Below the pieces are notes generated by a model. The model searched no databases. It was not told the DNA's origin and saw only the letters and a list, made by a program, of their open reading frames with translations. The position numbers and the translations under genes were made by a program. From assembly GCA_020746875.1 (NCBI GenBank), contig JAGTJL010000024.1, positions 248,001-312,000 of the forward strand: 64,000 nt of DNA, in the 5' to 3' direction. Below, in pieces: positions 43,001-57,561 of this stretch (the first letter of the stretch is position 1; each line of letters opens with the position of its first letter). Origin of the DNA: Rhexocercosporidium sp. MPI-PUGE-AT-0058. Lineage: Eukaryota > Ascomycota > Leotiomycetes > Helotiales.

Positions 43001-46000
43001 AATAAAGCCGTTAACATATATTTCGCTTATAAGTAAATATATAACTTTAAAACTTCCTTTTTAATACTTTTAACGTAACTATATGTTTTGAATATTAACG
43101 TGCTTAAGCTTAGTTAATATACGTTAATTTTTTTTAATTATAAGCTTAATCGTTTATTAATTATTATAAAAGATATTTTAAAAGCACTTTATATTAAAGT
43201 ACATCTCCGCAAAAAGCCTTTATAGTATTATAATTATCTTTATAATTCGCTTTACTTTTAAGAGCTTAGCCTTAATTATTGAAGTAATAACTATGTCTTA
43301 TTTAATTATTATTTATAATATAATACCCTCGAACAAAATAATAATAAGCCCTTATGAAAAACGCTTAGTTTCTAAATCATTTACAAAAGAAGTATTAAAA
43401 GCTATTATAAGCTGCGTTTCGCTCTCTTAATAATTATAAATAATACTTAAAAAGCGTGTTTTAAAAAAGTAGCGTATAATTTAATTCATAGCTTATAAGT
43501 ACTTTTGATTCGATTTCGTTAAGAAATATAATAATTATAAAGCTATAAAAGCTACATTTAATTTAAGTATAATAATTAAGTATAATATGAAACCGACCTT
43601 CTCTTAATACTCTTTGACTTAATCTGTAATTGCTTTAACGGTATTCTTAATTAAGTCGTAATATAATAAAAAAGTACTCAGGCAATTACCATTTACTAAG
43701 TTAAATTTTTAAATTACTTTCTCTATATACGTATTATAAACAAGCGTAACTGTCTTCGTATATCTATTACGTACAATTCGCACCCCCAAGAATTATTCCA
43801 CATCTCCTATTATAATGAGTTCATAAGCATTATTTAAGCTATTAATAATTTTAGTTATTATAAGGAGATTTAAGTTATAATATAATACTTATATATTATC
43901 CACGTAAAAGGCCATAAATATTATTTGCTTATCGTTCGTAAAGATGCAAAACTCTTCTATAAGTAGTACGAGACTAAGGCTTTTAAGTATAATTAAAAAG
44001 TCGCCATACTATAAAGCTGGAAAATCGCGGAGGCCATATAAGGCTCTATTGATCTCCATAATTATATCGGGCTGTTTAAAACCGTCGGGAAAATAATAAT
44101 AAATAAGTGTACTTCGTTTGTCTCGTTTTATATTAATAAACGCATTTACGACGTTATATTATTTAACCTTTAAGTTAAACTATGCTATTATAGTCATTAC
44201 GACGCGGAAAGACTTTACTACTAGCGTAAAAGCGTATATAGAAAATATTATAATATCTTCTTATAAATTACCTTTAGTAACGACTCGCGATTTGGTGCGT
44301 ATAAGCTGTCTTACTGAGTTGACTTTATAAATAAACACTTATTTTAATAGTATAAGCGTTATCTTCGTATTTGCCTTTAATATAATATACTAGTACTTCT
44401 TAGCTTAGAGATTCTTTATTTCTTTACGCGCGTCTTCCTTAAAATATTCTCCTTACGAGTGCTGTTTTAAATCCTTTTAATACTTTAGTGCTCGTAAAAG
44501 CTTTGCTTAATATAATTATATTAATTTAGAGCTTATAGTTACTTATACTCTAATCGATTCGCCACTGACTATAATTATAAATATAATATATATAATTTCG
44601 TAATCTTTTTTATTTTTACGCGTTATTTTATTATTTTAAAATATTATAATAAAAGATGCAATATACATATAATTCTTATTTATTTAGTTTATAGATTCGG
44701 CGTTCAGGAGCTCTTTTGTCGTAAAAGAATATATTCCTAGCCTTTTCTTAAACCGTTTATTCAATTATATTACCTCTTTTGCTTAACGTCTCCGCTGAAT
44801 TCGAGTGATAAGGCGCAGTTAACTTTAGTTTAATATTTAAAGCACTTTATCGAGGGACTTTTAAATCATATTATTCTTTAAAAGATATTATAATAATATA
44901 TTCGACGGTATATTTTTTAAGAGAAGTTATTAATCTCCTTTAAGCTCGCCGTAATCTTCTTTTAATAAAGTGTTTTCGTACTTTAAAGCATTTCCTAAGC
45001 CTATATTAGTTGCTTTAGTTTAGCGCAGTAATTAATTCTAGTTATTTTATAATTTATTTTAAATTATAACTTAAAGTATTAAATTATACGCACCTTTAAT
45101 TTAAAGTAATTATTTCCTACTTATAATACTCTTCTTAGGCTCGAAATGTTCGTTTTATCGTATTTGACTTCGAATCTGTCTTAATATACTTAAGCTTTTT
45201 AATATTATTAGAATATTTATATTATTATTATTAAGCTTTATATCGTTTTTTAATATATTAACTTGTGAATCCAAAGGGACTAGCTCATTCTAGTGCTCTC
45301 GTAGAACAGGCAGTCCCGCCTTTTTTAAAGTTATGAGCTCTATAATTACGTATAAAACTACCTCCTTAAAAACTTCGTCGACTTCCATCGGGTTAAATAA
45401 GAGCTCGTCTAATTTAATATTATTTTTAGCTTATATATATTCGTCTTTTACGTATTCGATAGCTAACTCGGCGTCTTAAGCGGCTTCAGGCTTTATAAGT
45501 ATATTAACGACTTATTTAAGTATTAATAGTAATTGGCCGATCACCGCTTGCTTATTATAGAATTATACTTTATTAAAAATAACGTTTTAGGTACGTATCA
45601 TATACTTTAGTTAAAGTATTTAAATCTTATATATATTAGTTACGCAGTAGCTAATTAAGTATTCAATATACCCTTTAAGATTAACCTTAAAGCCTCTCTT
45701 ATTACGGAGAGCTTATTAGTTTTTAATTATCGCGTAAGCTTTAGCGTTATACGTAAAGATATTACTTTAGTCAGGCCTTAAATCGACTAGTAGTTTTTTT
45801 ATTACTTTTAAGTCGTATTATCGAAAATATTATTTAAACTATATCTTTAGTACTTCGTTTAGCAATTGTATAACTCTTTTAGTAAGTAGCGATATATTAT
45901 AAAGATACGTAGTTATTAAAATAGCTTCCGGCTATAACTTAAATAATAAGTTAATACTTATTATTATCTTTAAGGCTTTAATAATAAGCTCTCCGCCAGC

Positions 46001-48660
46001 TTTTTCTACACCCTTATTCGGCTTATGCGTATAAACCGGAGTAAGCTCCAGCTTTATATTATTATTTAATACCTATTAATTGTATTTTATTTAGTATCTT
46101 ATGCTAATTACCGACGTATTATTATTAGACTTAATTTTATATATAATAAAGCTATATTAGCGTTTAATTCATATTTTAAACGTCTTAAATACGCCTATAA
46201 TAAAGTCTTGGGATTTGTTAATAAGCGTGAATACAAAAAGCTTTTTATTATATTCGTTTTTAATTAATAATAACTAGTATATCTTATTATAACTTATAAG
46301 GTAATTAAATAAGTCCTATGCGATTTTAAAAAAAAGTCTTAAGGACTTATTATTTAATTTTTTGCGCGATAATTATTAACTTAAATATATTATAATATAA
46401 TTTTCGCATTTTATACGTGTAATTCCATCGATTTGAACATTACGTGTATATTTCACTAAAGCTTTTAAAGCTATTTTACTAAAGTAACCGGCGCGTAAGT
46501 ATTATATTTGTGTTATATTACTCTAGGGCCGTAAGAAACTGCGTATTAATTAAAAAGTATACTTTTTAAGAAAATATAATTGTTTATTAATTATTAAGTA
46601 TATTATTATAATAAGAGATTTATAAGCTTTTATAAAAGCATGTAATTATAAAGAGCGCAAGCAGTTAGAATAGGCTTATATTTAAATATTATAAGGTTTT
46701 ACTTACGTTATAAGTTTTTCATTATATAACTATTTTTAGCACTGTCTATTTATAAAGTCGTATTAATATTATTATACTACACCCCCGACTGTACGAGGAG
46801 GCTCTTAGAAATAATATTAACGTTAAACTCTTTTATAATAGCTATATTACTTAATATTAGATTCCGAATATATAATCCTTTAAGATTATATAAAGCGTTT
46901 TCGAAGATGCGTATACCCTTGCTAGTAATTAATAAACTTAAAGTATTAGCATTAATTATATCTCTTATAATACGTTTAAAACTGCCGGAGACGAATTTAT
47001 TAATGTTATTAATTAAGTGAATAATACTGTAATTATTAATAAAAATGTTATTTAATAAAAGGTAGCGTTAAAACTCTATAATAATGTAAATGCTAGAACT
47101 TAAAGCATTATCGTAAAGTATATCGTCGAGGAGCTTTGGGTCGATTATAGCTGTATTAATATTTAAAGTATCTTATAAAGCTTTGCCTTTGCCTTTATTA
47201 TTTATAAGTATAATAGCATTGGTTAATTTAGTATTTGTAGTAAGTTTGAAGTTGTTATTATAATTAATTTCGGCGATTTTAGCGACTGTTATATATTTTT
47301 ATTCTTTTTTAATTATAGCTATTTTAAGCTTTTTAAAGTCTGTAATTTCTAACTTTTTACGAGTTATTAATACTTTATTAATATTTAATATATACTTTAT
47401 ATCTTTAGAAGTCGTTCCGTTAATTATATAACGTAATCTTTAATACTTAAGCGGCTTAAAGAAATACTTATTATTTATATCGTATAAGTATAAATTACTT
47501 TAGCCTCGAGAGCGAGATTTATTAAAGCTTATATCCGACGCATTAGTATTAATTCCTTTAAGAATTAAATATTAACCGCCTCTTCCTCTTTAACGCCTAA
47601 GCTTCTTAAATATAATATGCTTTTAGTTTATATTAAAGAGCACTTATATATAATTATTAAGAATAAACTCATGCTCTTTTCTAAGTTAATTATTATGTAT
47701 AACCGTATTAAAGATAGGATTTGCCTAATTTAAGTGTATGTAAGCTTTTATCACACGTAGCCACTTCTTTAAAGCCATAATGCCTTTAACGGTAAGTATA
47801 TTATACGCCTTAATATTCCTATAGCCTTTAAGAAGTCTCTTATTTATTAATTAACGTTAACTTTTCCTTTATATACTTTCTTTAAAACCTTCTCGTATTC
47901 CGTAATTATAATAATAAGAACCGACGATTCTAACGGTATTATATCGCGCTAAAGTATGTTAATTAATAATTATATACTTAATTCGCTTTTACCGGCTAAT
48001 TCCCTAATCGCAAAGTCTAAGAGCGAATCGTCTACCGTTTCGAAGAACCAGTTATATAAAGCTATATACTTATTATTTTAACTCGTCCATTTAGCCAGCG
48101 TATACTAATACTCCCTAGCTTATATTATATAAATCTATTATATTTCTATAATTATTAAGTAAAGAAGTAGACTAACTTCTTTTAGACTTATTTCTTTTAT
48201 TAAGGTATCTTTATTAAACGACTTAAGCGTTAAAGACGGCTGTAGGTTTACTACTTTTTAAGCTATAATATTAGCGTAATACTAATTTAATTATATTTTT
48301 ATTATTTATTAAGCGGTGCTCTTAAGCGTTAAAGCCTTTAGTCGGAGTTCTAGAATATAGCCTGTTATAAGAGCTGTAGAGTTTACTATATTTAGTACAC
48401 TTATAAACGTAGTATAGAAATTTAATCGTAAGTATTATATCGCCTAATCCTTCCGTGCCTTTAAAGTATAATCCGCAAGTAGTTTTAAGAGTAATATTAT
48501 TTGTTTAAAGTATATTAATAACTTAACGTCGAGAATATTTAATAGTTTAAGAGTTGTTAACGAGTTTAAAGAATTACGATAGTTTTTAAATAACGGTATA
48601 AAATACCTCTATAGAGCCACGTTAGCGTGTGCATGCGACTAGGAAGCTTTTTACAGCTCA
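43000..48660 (-). pseudogene. copia C gag-pol, degraded
   Basis: The clearest part is on minus from about 44120 down to 43600: DGFKQPDIIMEINRALYGL, then EEFCIFTNDKQIIFMAFYV, DNI where the polymerase box has Asp-Asp, then EQFLGVRIVRN and VTLVYNTYIEKVI. These are the palm and connection of copia reverse transcriptase. Regions towards 48660 should hold integrase, protease and gag in that order, but are too decayed for firm motifs. The + strand frame at 44118-44330 is antisense to this gene and is not counted. Confidence 0.75.
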
Positions 48661-48676
48661 CGAAGCTTATAATTAT

Positions 48677-48869
48677 TGTGTAATATACCTTAAGGCTTTA
48701 TAGAAGCGAATATTAGTTTAATTGAAAGCTGCGTAGTCGCGTATATATTTATTATTATATTATTATATATGGCGCATTTAAGCTCCCTGAATAAGGGAGC
48801 TTACTGGCGCCATGGTTTTGGTAGTCTTGATTAGGCTCGTTTAGCCAACCAACCATAACCTGCACGACA
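48677..48869 (-). repeat. 5' LTR of copia C
   Basis: Less mutated than the left copy. Contains an inverted repeat AAGCTCCCTGAATAAGGGAGCTT at 48781-48803, a potential hairpin with a short loop. On minus it begins TGTCGTGCAGG. Confidence 0.8.
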
Positions 48870-50439
48870 AATATTAATATATATTAATAGCGGAACGAAT
48901 ATAAAACACTTATAATAGCTATTATAACTTCGCGGTACAACCGAATCTCCGTTATTAATTCCTTTATTAAACCGTGCGTGATTTAGTCGGCCTCGAAAGC
49001 GAAAGTAATAGTATAAGCATTCTTAAACTTAAATATATTGCCGATTAAGCGTATTATATTCTTATAGAACTTCTCGAACTCCTTTATTCCGTTAATATAT
49101 TAATAATATTTCGGAGGAAAAAGGTATAACTTACGGAAGAAATATTAATAAGAGAAAAGACTTAATTAATATCTTTCTTATCGAGCTTAAAAGACACACG
49201 CGATAAGGAATCGGTCATACGGTGCTTCTCGAGCTAAGTAGCGAAGCTTTAAGCTCTTATAAGAATCGTAAAGTCATAATCTTTAAGAGCGACGCCGACA
49301 TTACACTGGTTATTCTTACGTAATCAGTTTTCGAAATCGACGGTAAGGTTCTTTATAATGTAAACATTTTTATAAAGGGTATAAAGGAACTATTTATCTT
49401 ACGATTAATATACGGTTTACTTTTAACGCGTTTAAATATTATATTATTAATAAACTTTATAAATATAAATACGTACAATAATATAAACGGCCTTTTACTT
49501 AGAGTAGTAATCGCAATTCTTTTTGCCCTCCTTATTAATATAACGAAAGAAAAGGTCGACTAATATGACTTTAAAGCATTAACCGCAAGAACCTTTATAA
49601 GGCCAGTTCGTAGGGTTATTAAATATAATAGCTTTAAGACGTTAAACGAAAAATATAATAATAATAATATTAATAATTAATTAAAAAAGAAAAAAAGAAG
49701 AGAAACGGGAAGATAACGACGTATAAGCACGGGTGTTATATATAAATAAACTAAAAAAAGAAAGGTTATTATTAACGCGACGAGAAGGCTATTTATATAT
49801 ACGTCTCGACAGGGTAATAAGGTCGTAATTATTACGTAATTACATTATTATATTTACATTATTTACACTTTATTTACTTAGTAAATAAACGTAAATACGC
49901 TATTAACGCGTAACCTACTTATTACTTCGCCGACCGAAGATAACTTTCTAATAATAACGATAATTGCAGTACTCGAATATAAGTATAGGAGCTCTTATAT
50001 ATATACGTAAAGGTCTTATAATTAAAATAAATATCTTTTATTATTTTATAAAGCTATTTTTATTCGCTAAGCCAGAATATTAATATATTATACGGAACAG
50101 CTTATAAAATAATCGGACGACGTCCGACGAACTAATCGCGGTGTAATATTATATACTTAACGTAATAATTTAAATGACCGCATTAATTTAACTAACTAAA
50201 CCTATCGACCGGAATACGGCTATCCGACTCACCGCGACTTAATCCTCGCCTTAAGCGACGCGAAAGCGTATTAACATATTATTAATTAAAGCATTAATAT
50301 TGCGCACGCTATTATTAAGAAAGGGAATAATTATTATATATATACTTATTTATTTTATTTATACGGAATCGGGCCCGTAATATAAAAGGGCCGAGCTTTT
50401 TACGATATTAATAAAATCAGTCTTACTTATATATTTAGT
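48870..50439 (-). other. Remnant of an unidentified element
   Basis: AT-rich, RIP-like. On minus near 49540-49610 one reads PTNWPYKGSCG, then CFKVILVDL, with Cys pairs as in some fungal zinc-binding modules. Further on come FLYTLYKNVYIIKNLTVDFE and NNQCNVGVALKDYDF (about 49290-49390). The family is not recognised. It lies directly inside the LTR-like repeat at 50440-50588, so it may be the internal part of that element. Confidence 0.35.
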
Positions 50440-50588
50440 TACGCCGGCGTTTTACTTCTCCTTACGAGTAACCTCCTTTATATATACGCTTTTCTTTTAG
50501 ACTTTTTTAAAGGCCAGAGATTAATTCTTTAAATATAATTTACTCTAAACCTTTATAAAGCTTTGCCTACCGTGAACTCCATCTGACA
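50440..50588 (-). repeat. LTR-like repeat, minus copy
   Basis: On minus: TGTCAGATGGAGTTCACGG, then AAGCTTTATAAAGG, then GCGTATATATAAAGGAGG and ACTCGTAAG. The same blocks occur in the same order at 59634-59980 on +, with about 200 more bases in between. Both begin TGTCAG. Confidence 0.65.
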
Positions 50589-50687
50589 AAAAGCTAATTA
50601 CTAAGGAGGGAAGATTACCTCTTCCTCTTTATTGTCTTTATAAAGGCAATAATTACACAATTAGCGCTAAAAGCACAGATTATTATA
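50589..50687 (-). repeat. 3' LTR of gypsy D (99 bp)
   Basis: Matches 57562-57660 at the same length; many G-to-A and C-to-T differences (CAGATTATTATA here, CAGACCATTACA there). Confidence 0.65.
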
Positions 50688-50689
50688 AT

Positions 50690-52190
50690 ATCTCTCTTTT
50701 TATTCACTTCTGTCCTAAAAGTGAGGATATACTATAGCCCTTAGCTAGCGCTATACTAGCGATTCGCTAATAAATTAAATTTTCTATTATTTATTTTAAA
50801 AGTGAATTCTAAAGAAAATAAAGTAAAGTAAAAGCTATTAATAAGAGGGGCCTAGCGCCTACTAAGTATATAATACTTTTCCCTCCTTATAACCTTTCTT
50901 AATTAATTAATAATAATAATTATAGCAGACTATAAGTTATAACTACCCCTCGATCTTAATAATATCGTCCTTTAATAAATACTTAGCCAGCGGTTCCTCC
51001 GGCCGTAAACGCAAAAGTAAAACACTTGGCTTTACCGCAATTAACGCCAGTAATACCCCGACTAAACGCTAGCAAACCTTAGTAACTTTCTTAAAGATAA
51101 TTAATATTAGCAATTAAAATAATAATAATAAGGATTTTAAAGAAAACGTCCGATCTTTTTAACGAACTTTATTCAGAGTAAAGAAAAATACGCGTATTTA
51201 ATCTTTAAGTAAAATTATTATGAATAAAAGCGACGTTCGTTAAGAGCTATACTTGCGTTACGTCGGCGAGGTCTAAGAGTTCCCCGATCTTTAATACTTT
51301 AATAACCTTAGTTTATTTATTATAAAGTATTTAAATTATTATAAAAAAGGTAAGCCGTATAAGTTAATAAGTTAAATTTTTTCTACTTACTAACGAAGCA
51401 TAAGCTAATAACCGACGAGGTCTCGGCTAGGTTGAAATCACTCCTTGACGATCTTCTTAAAGCTGCCTCTTAATTTAATTTTAATAAAATTAAATAAGCT
51501 AATCTTAATATTATTTAATTCATTTTTAATTAAAAGAAGCGTCGCGTTAATTATTTTATTAAAATCTTTAACGCTAAAGCTCAAAAGTTTTTATAAAAGC
51601 TTATAATATCCTCGACTAAGGAATTTTATATTAGCGTTATATTAGCAATTAACGGGCTACGCGGCGCGTTAATCTCAACTCTTTCTTAAGAATTTAAAGA
51701 CTTAAAGGAAAGTAATATTAAACTTATAATTAAGATTTCCGGACTCCGAGAAATAAGTAAACTTAATATTCGCTAGTGAGTTCTTTATTAACTTCTGGCG
51801 AAAGACTTCCGAAAGGTCTATTTTAACTCTTTTAAGGACGGTATAATTAAAGACCTTAAGGCCGGAACTGTTGAAGATAATAGTTATATTAATATTATTA
51901 AAAGCTTAAGTAATAAAAATAAGTCTGCTACTATTATTTAAAAATAAATCTAAGGTTTTTACTTAATAATCTATCGACAAAAGACTGGCGTTTACTTAGC
52001 GAGGCATTTTATTTTCTGATTTTCTTAAGTATTATATTCTTATTATAGCGCGAATGAATAATATAAACTCCTTTTTCCTTTAAGTATTACTATTTAAATT
52101 ATAATATTTAATACGCCTTTAAAATTATAAAACCTTATAAATAAAAATAGAAAAGTATATATTATTATAATATATTTTTAATTAATTGTC
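50690..52190 (+). other. 3' region of gypsy D; residual reading on +
   Basis: Between integrase and 3' LTR. On +, antisense to pol, the least broken readings are DEVSARLKSLLDDLLKAAS (about 51415-51475) and later STKEFYISVILAINGLRGAL (about 51610-51670). These look like decayed coding sequence of unknown family. It may be an accessory antisense gene or an older inserted gene fragment. I do not recognise it. Confidence 0.3.
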
Positions 52191-55100
52191 GGCGTGGCTT
52201 TAGCGACTCTCCCTCGAACCCTTCGAAGAAGTAAAAAGTTATAAGCTTATTTTCGCCGGCGCTTCGCCTTCCTTTCCGTGGCGTTTTGGCCTTTTAATAA
52301 TTTAATTAACTCTTAGAGATTAATAAGGTTCTTTATTAACTTTTAAAAATTATACGTTAAATTAAATCTTTTTTATTTAATAAGATATTATTCTTTATTT
52401 TTAATTACTCGTCGATTTAAAAAAGTCTTAATAGCTTATTACTCTTCTTTATTAACGAGGTCAAGTTGAACGACTTCCGACGGTTCGCCGGGCCTTTGTT
52501 AGTACGGCTCTAATAATAATATATAAAAGACGTTATATAAACGGCTATATTTAAGAAGTAATTTTAATTTATACGCTTATTTTCCGATCTTTTTAGTGAT
52601 CTTAAAAGGCCTTAAGAATTAATAATTTAGCTTTTTATTTAAATAAACTATTTTAATATTTTTTAATAAAAGTAAGACTTATTATTTAATTTTAAATTTT
52701 ATAAGGCAATAATTCTTATTATATTATTTCGCCTGGTTTTCTTTAGTTCTTCGCCAGCTAGTTTTTAGCTTTTAGCGTTTCTTAATAACTTCTTTTATTT
52801 ATTCTTTAGCAATCGGTATCTCCCTTCTTATAAGATTGTTTTTAATTTCTTAACGAGAATCCAGAAATATACCGTACTTAGCCTTATTCGAAGTCATTCC
52901 GATGGACTTATAATAAGTATTTATATACGTAAACTTCGCTAAGGGTAGGAAATCTACTTAATCGTCTTATAAATAATAGACAAAATACCTTAGCTACGCT
53001 TTTAGAGCTTAATTCTGTCGTTTTATTTATTCGCTTATTTACGGGTAAAACGCCGTTAAAAGGGCTTTTCGTTATTCGTAAATAAAAATAAAATTCTATT
53101 CAGAATTTTAAAGTAAATATAAAGCCTTTTATTTATAATAATTGTTATAAGTAGTCCGTAATCCTTGAATTAATAATTAATAAATAGGCGTATTAAAAGC
53201 GGTATATTAATAGTTTTTAAGCACGAGATATATTTAATATTTTTAATAAATTTATTAATAATTATTAATAAATTATTAAAGATTTTACTTATAATACTAC
53301 TTTTATAAGATATTTAATCTATAATTAAGTTTATTATAATTAACTTAAATAATTTATTAAGCTAGCTCGGCGCTTGCATTTCGCTAATTACTTTCTTATA
53401 TCTTACTTTTATTCTTTAGTAAATATTATAAGTCTTAACGTATTCTTTAACGTTTATTAATATTTTCAGCTAGAAATACTTTTATTAAATAAGCTTTAAT
53501 ATCTTTTTATAATTAAAATAACTTATAATTAAATTATTATAATATATTTTTATAATTTTATTATAAATAATACTATTTTAAGAGACGTACGCCATTCGCC
53601 GGTGTTTTAGTAAACTATTACTGTCGACACTCTAATTTAAATCCTCGGCATTTTATAATTTAACTCGCTTTTTAATAGCTAAGGCGTCCTTTTTTTATAG
53701 CTTTAAGAGTAGCAAAAGAAGCGAGTTCGATTTAAAATTTGCTGTTTCGGCTTTTATAATTCTCGCTATAAGAAACCGTAATATAATATATTTATAATTA
53801 CGCTAGCTAGCGTTCTGCCTCTCGCCGGCTTTACGTAAGAAATTATTTAAGCTTTTAAATAAGTTTGAGGAATTATTAAGTTATATAAGAATATATTATT
53901 AATTAAGCGTAAAAGTTATTTTTATAACCTCGGTCGACGTACTTATTATAATATTATCGCCGGCAAGTTAAGGAATATAAGTTAATCGGCATAATATATT
54001 ATCGTCTTAATGCTCTCTATTATATAATTAGTTATATTAAGCACGCGAATTAATTTATTCTAAAGTACGCTTTGCAATTTATTTTATAAAGTAAAGAATA
54101 TAATATTCTTTTCATGTTTCGCTGGCTTATAATTAGGCTTACGCGAGGGTTTATCTACGGGATTATTCTTTCTTTTCTTATAAACTATTATAAAGTCATA
54201 CTTAAATAGCTCTAAAGCTTATTTAACTTATCGCCGGCTTAGCACCGTCGTTATTATAAAATAACGGAAGTTATTATAATTTATTAATACTTTAATAAGG
54301 GCTAGACTACCTTTTAAATAATACTTTTAATATATAAAGCACTTAACGATTGTAAAGAGTTCTTAATTATATACTTTATAATTTAGCTTAATAGTATCTA
54401 GCTTCTTATTAAAGAATATAATAAAGTATTATATAGCCTTTCTCTTATCTCTTACCGGCCACTCGCTAAGTTAAGAAAGGATTTTTGTAATTATAAATCT
54501 AGACGCATCGGTCTTTAGCTTTCTTAGCTTATTAAAATTAAAGTATATAAGAAAAAGGGCTGACGTAAATATATTCTTTAATACGTTAAAAGCTTCTTTT
54601 TTAGTAATATCTTAGTAAAAGGCAAAGGCAGGTTGCCTTTTCTTCTTACTTTCCGTTAAGCTTATTATTAACTGAATAATAATTAAAAAGTTTGCGATAA
54701 AGCGCCGGTAAAAGTTAGTAAAGCTAATAAAAACTTAGACATTTTTAATACTTTTAAGCTTTAATTAATCTTTAATAGTATTTATTTAGCTCTACTTTAT
54801 TAATACTTTAATAAGAGATATTATATAACTTAAAAAATCTATACTTTAAGTATTAAAAGAGTATTTTAATAGTTTAACGAAGAGATTTGCTTATCGTAAT
54901 CTCTTAAGGACTTGACGAACGTGGTTTTCGTGCTAAGATAAATCCGTTAAATATATTAAAATATCGTAAAAATAAAGGACATAAATGATATTTACGAGTC
55001 CCGTTAATATATTATTAAATATATATTTAGAATATCGCCGGCGCATTAAATAGTCCGAACGGCATTACTTAATACTTGTAATACTCATAACAAGTGCGGA

Positions 55101-57480
55101 ATATAATCTTTTACTTATCTTTTTCTTTAATTTTAATATAATAATATATATTCTGTAAATCTAAATTAATGAAAATCTTCGCGTCCCGGAGTCTATTTAG
55201 CGTCTTACTGATTAATAGCAGGGGATATCGATCCTTAATCGTAATCTGGTTTAAAGCCTTATAATCGACATATAATCGAAGGTTATTATTTTTCTTTATT
55301 ATAAAAAGAATAAAAGCTCTTACTTTTCCTCATTTATTTTTTAGCTTCGAAGGATTTAAAATAGCTCTAAAGAAATTCTAGTTCCGTCTCGGAGAGGTTA
55401 TAAATTGAAGAGTATAAGGGCTTCGCACCCGGTTCTAGGTCGATAATATATTAGCGGCCTTATAAAAGAGGCAGTTTATTCCTTTTCTTTTTTAAAAATA
55501 CGTCCTTAAATCCACGATATTATTATAAAATAGTAAGTATATCGTTGGCATTTAATAAGCGCGTAATATTAAGGTTAAATATTATAGCGTATGTAAGCGA
55601 CTTTTTCTTATTAATAACTTATATAAACTCTTTAAGCCTTATAATATTAAGGTTATAAGTATTATTTAATTAATATAAGTATTTTTATTATTTAATTTTA
55701 AAATTAATTTAAAAAAAAAATTTAATTAAGACTATCCTAGAATTAGGTTTATACCCGGTATATTAATGACTCTTAGCCGGAGTATATCTGGCTTTATTTA
55801 TTTAAATATATTTATAATTTTTACTTAAGCGAGAATTATATTATAAACGACACTTTTATTATTAAGAAGGGTCTGAAATGTCTTTAATCCTTCGCCGGTG
55901 AGTTGCTGTAAAGTGGCGATTCTAGCCAGGAAATGATGCCTAAGGCGTTATTTAAGGAACTAGGCATATAACCTTTAAAGGTTTGTATAAGAGGCCTTTC
56001 CTTTATATAAAATTAGAAGAATTTAATACTTTTCCACCTTGAATCTTGACCCCTTAGAGTTACTAGGCTCCTTGCCTGGTGCCTTGCGCCGTGCTTCGTT
56101 CTTTGTTTATTGTAGCTTTTACATTGCAAGTCATACTCCTTTATTATAAGCCTCGAGACAAAATTGTCTTCCGCTCCATTATTAATTAGGGCTACTAGCG
56201 TCTTTTACTTTCTACTCGATAAGATCTTTAATTAGATTTCCATTCTTTTACTTATCGATTTTAATAAAGACGTAAAAGCTATCGCAAGTTAAACGCTTTT
56301 CTGGCGTTTGTCCTTAGACTTGGCGGCATCGGTCTTTAGGCATTTATTAACGTAATAGCCGAGTTTATAATATAAATAGTATTTAACTTTTAACTTATAA
56401 CTTCCTTTCTTGCCTTTTTTAATTAGGATTTTATTTAAATTAGCTTTATTAAATCGCTTTAACTAGGAATTATCTCGCCTTTTGCTAGCTTTTTACAAAA
56501 GCTTATGAAAAGGTTCTTCTTTTTTATTTTTTAATTTTCTTTATTTTTTATTATTTCTTTTTATTAAATTATAAGTTTTTTAAAAAGCAATAGTAAAAAT
56601 GACTTCTTTATAAGTCTATAATTTATTAACTTATCCACTTTCGACGATCTTTTGGCGAGTTTTAGGCCAAATTTTATTAAAGAGAATATCTCGTAGTTAG
56701 CGCTTTATAAAAGGCTTAAGATATTCTTTTAATCTTTTTAAGTAATTAATAAATTTATAAATAAGCTAGCTAATTCTTTATTAAGCTGTTTTATAAGCCT
56801 AAGAGTTAGCTACCCTTCTTAAGACGGGGAATAGTTAAAGATTCTTTAGAAACTCCTTATAATCTTCTTAAGTTATTATATTAAGTTTTTTTATAGTTTA
56901 TTTCTTAAATCTCTTTTAAGTATTTACTAATTCTTTACGAAGTAATATTATCGTTTATTTAATCTTAATTATATTAGTCGGGAATCTTTCGGAATCGTAA
57001 TTAAAAACACGATTATAAGCCTATAAATACTCTATAAGTTCTCGGTGGCTTTTTCTTTTATATTCCGAGGGAATTATATATTTGCCCTTCTCTTAGCGTA
57101 AACCCCGAAGTTCGTCGACTACTATTAAGGGGTTCCTTATATTACTTTCGTTATTTATAAAAGTCTTTAATTTAATAAGTTAAAAGAATTAAGCTCTCGC
57201 TATTACTTTAAAAAAGTATTGCGTAAAATCGTCGCTATATATCCGGCGATGCTTAGCGATAAAGCTGTCGAGGATATCGTTCCGCTTCTTAAGGGCCCGA
57301 AGTTGCTCTTATATCGCGGCAATATTATTTACTAGTGTATTTCCAGCGATTCTCTAATATCCCGAGGTATCCGATTATTATCTTTATCGGCTTAAGGTTG
57401 CCGCTAATAATCCTTTAGTTTAAACTATTATATAATAGTTAAGCTAACGGTAAGAGAAAAGCAATTAAAATATAATAATT
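52190..57480 (-). pseudogene. gag-pol of gypsy D, degraded
   Basis: On minus: gag with a zinc-knuckle remnant at about 56335-56390 (KYYLYYKLGYYVNKCL, where Cys and His positions have become Tyr), then reverse transcriptase with VMPFGLFNAPAIF at about 55040-55080. After a frame change comes VLYFYDILIYLTD at about 54945-54985, in the place of the YxDD box, and then FVKLLKYSFNT. RNase H and integrase should follow from about 54600 to 52300. The zinc-knuckle and polymerase changes are of the G-to-A type. No functional product. Confidence 0.75.
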
Positions 57481-57561
57481 ACTAGCACGCTGAGGTGATT
57501 ATAACATAATAAAATAGCTAAAGAAGCGCTATAGACTCGCTAATAATATTTGAATTTATAT

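Larger units (their letters stand above)
41426..48869 (-). mobile_element. Ty1/copia retrotransposon C on the minus strand
   Basis: 7.4 kb between two LTRs of about 193-195 bp (41426-41620 and 48677-48869). They share GAAGGCTGCGTAGTCGCG and TTTTGGTAGTCTTGATTAGG. The 5' LTR is the right-hand one. After it, on minus, comes a stretch with ATTATAAGC, as in copia A. Flanking ATTAT (left) and AATAT (right) could be an altered target duplication, but the sequence is too AT-rich to be sure. The copia reverse transcriptase lies in the middle; about 1.5 kb between it and the 3' LTR is unusual. RIP-like decay throughout. Confidence 0.8.

Noticed and set aside
44118..44330. 70-residue + strand frame
   Set aside because: Antisense to the copia C reverse transcriptase, which gives a clear motif series on minus.
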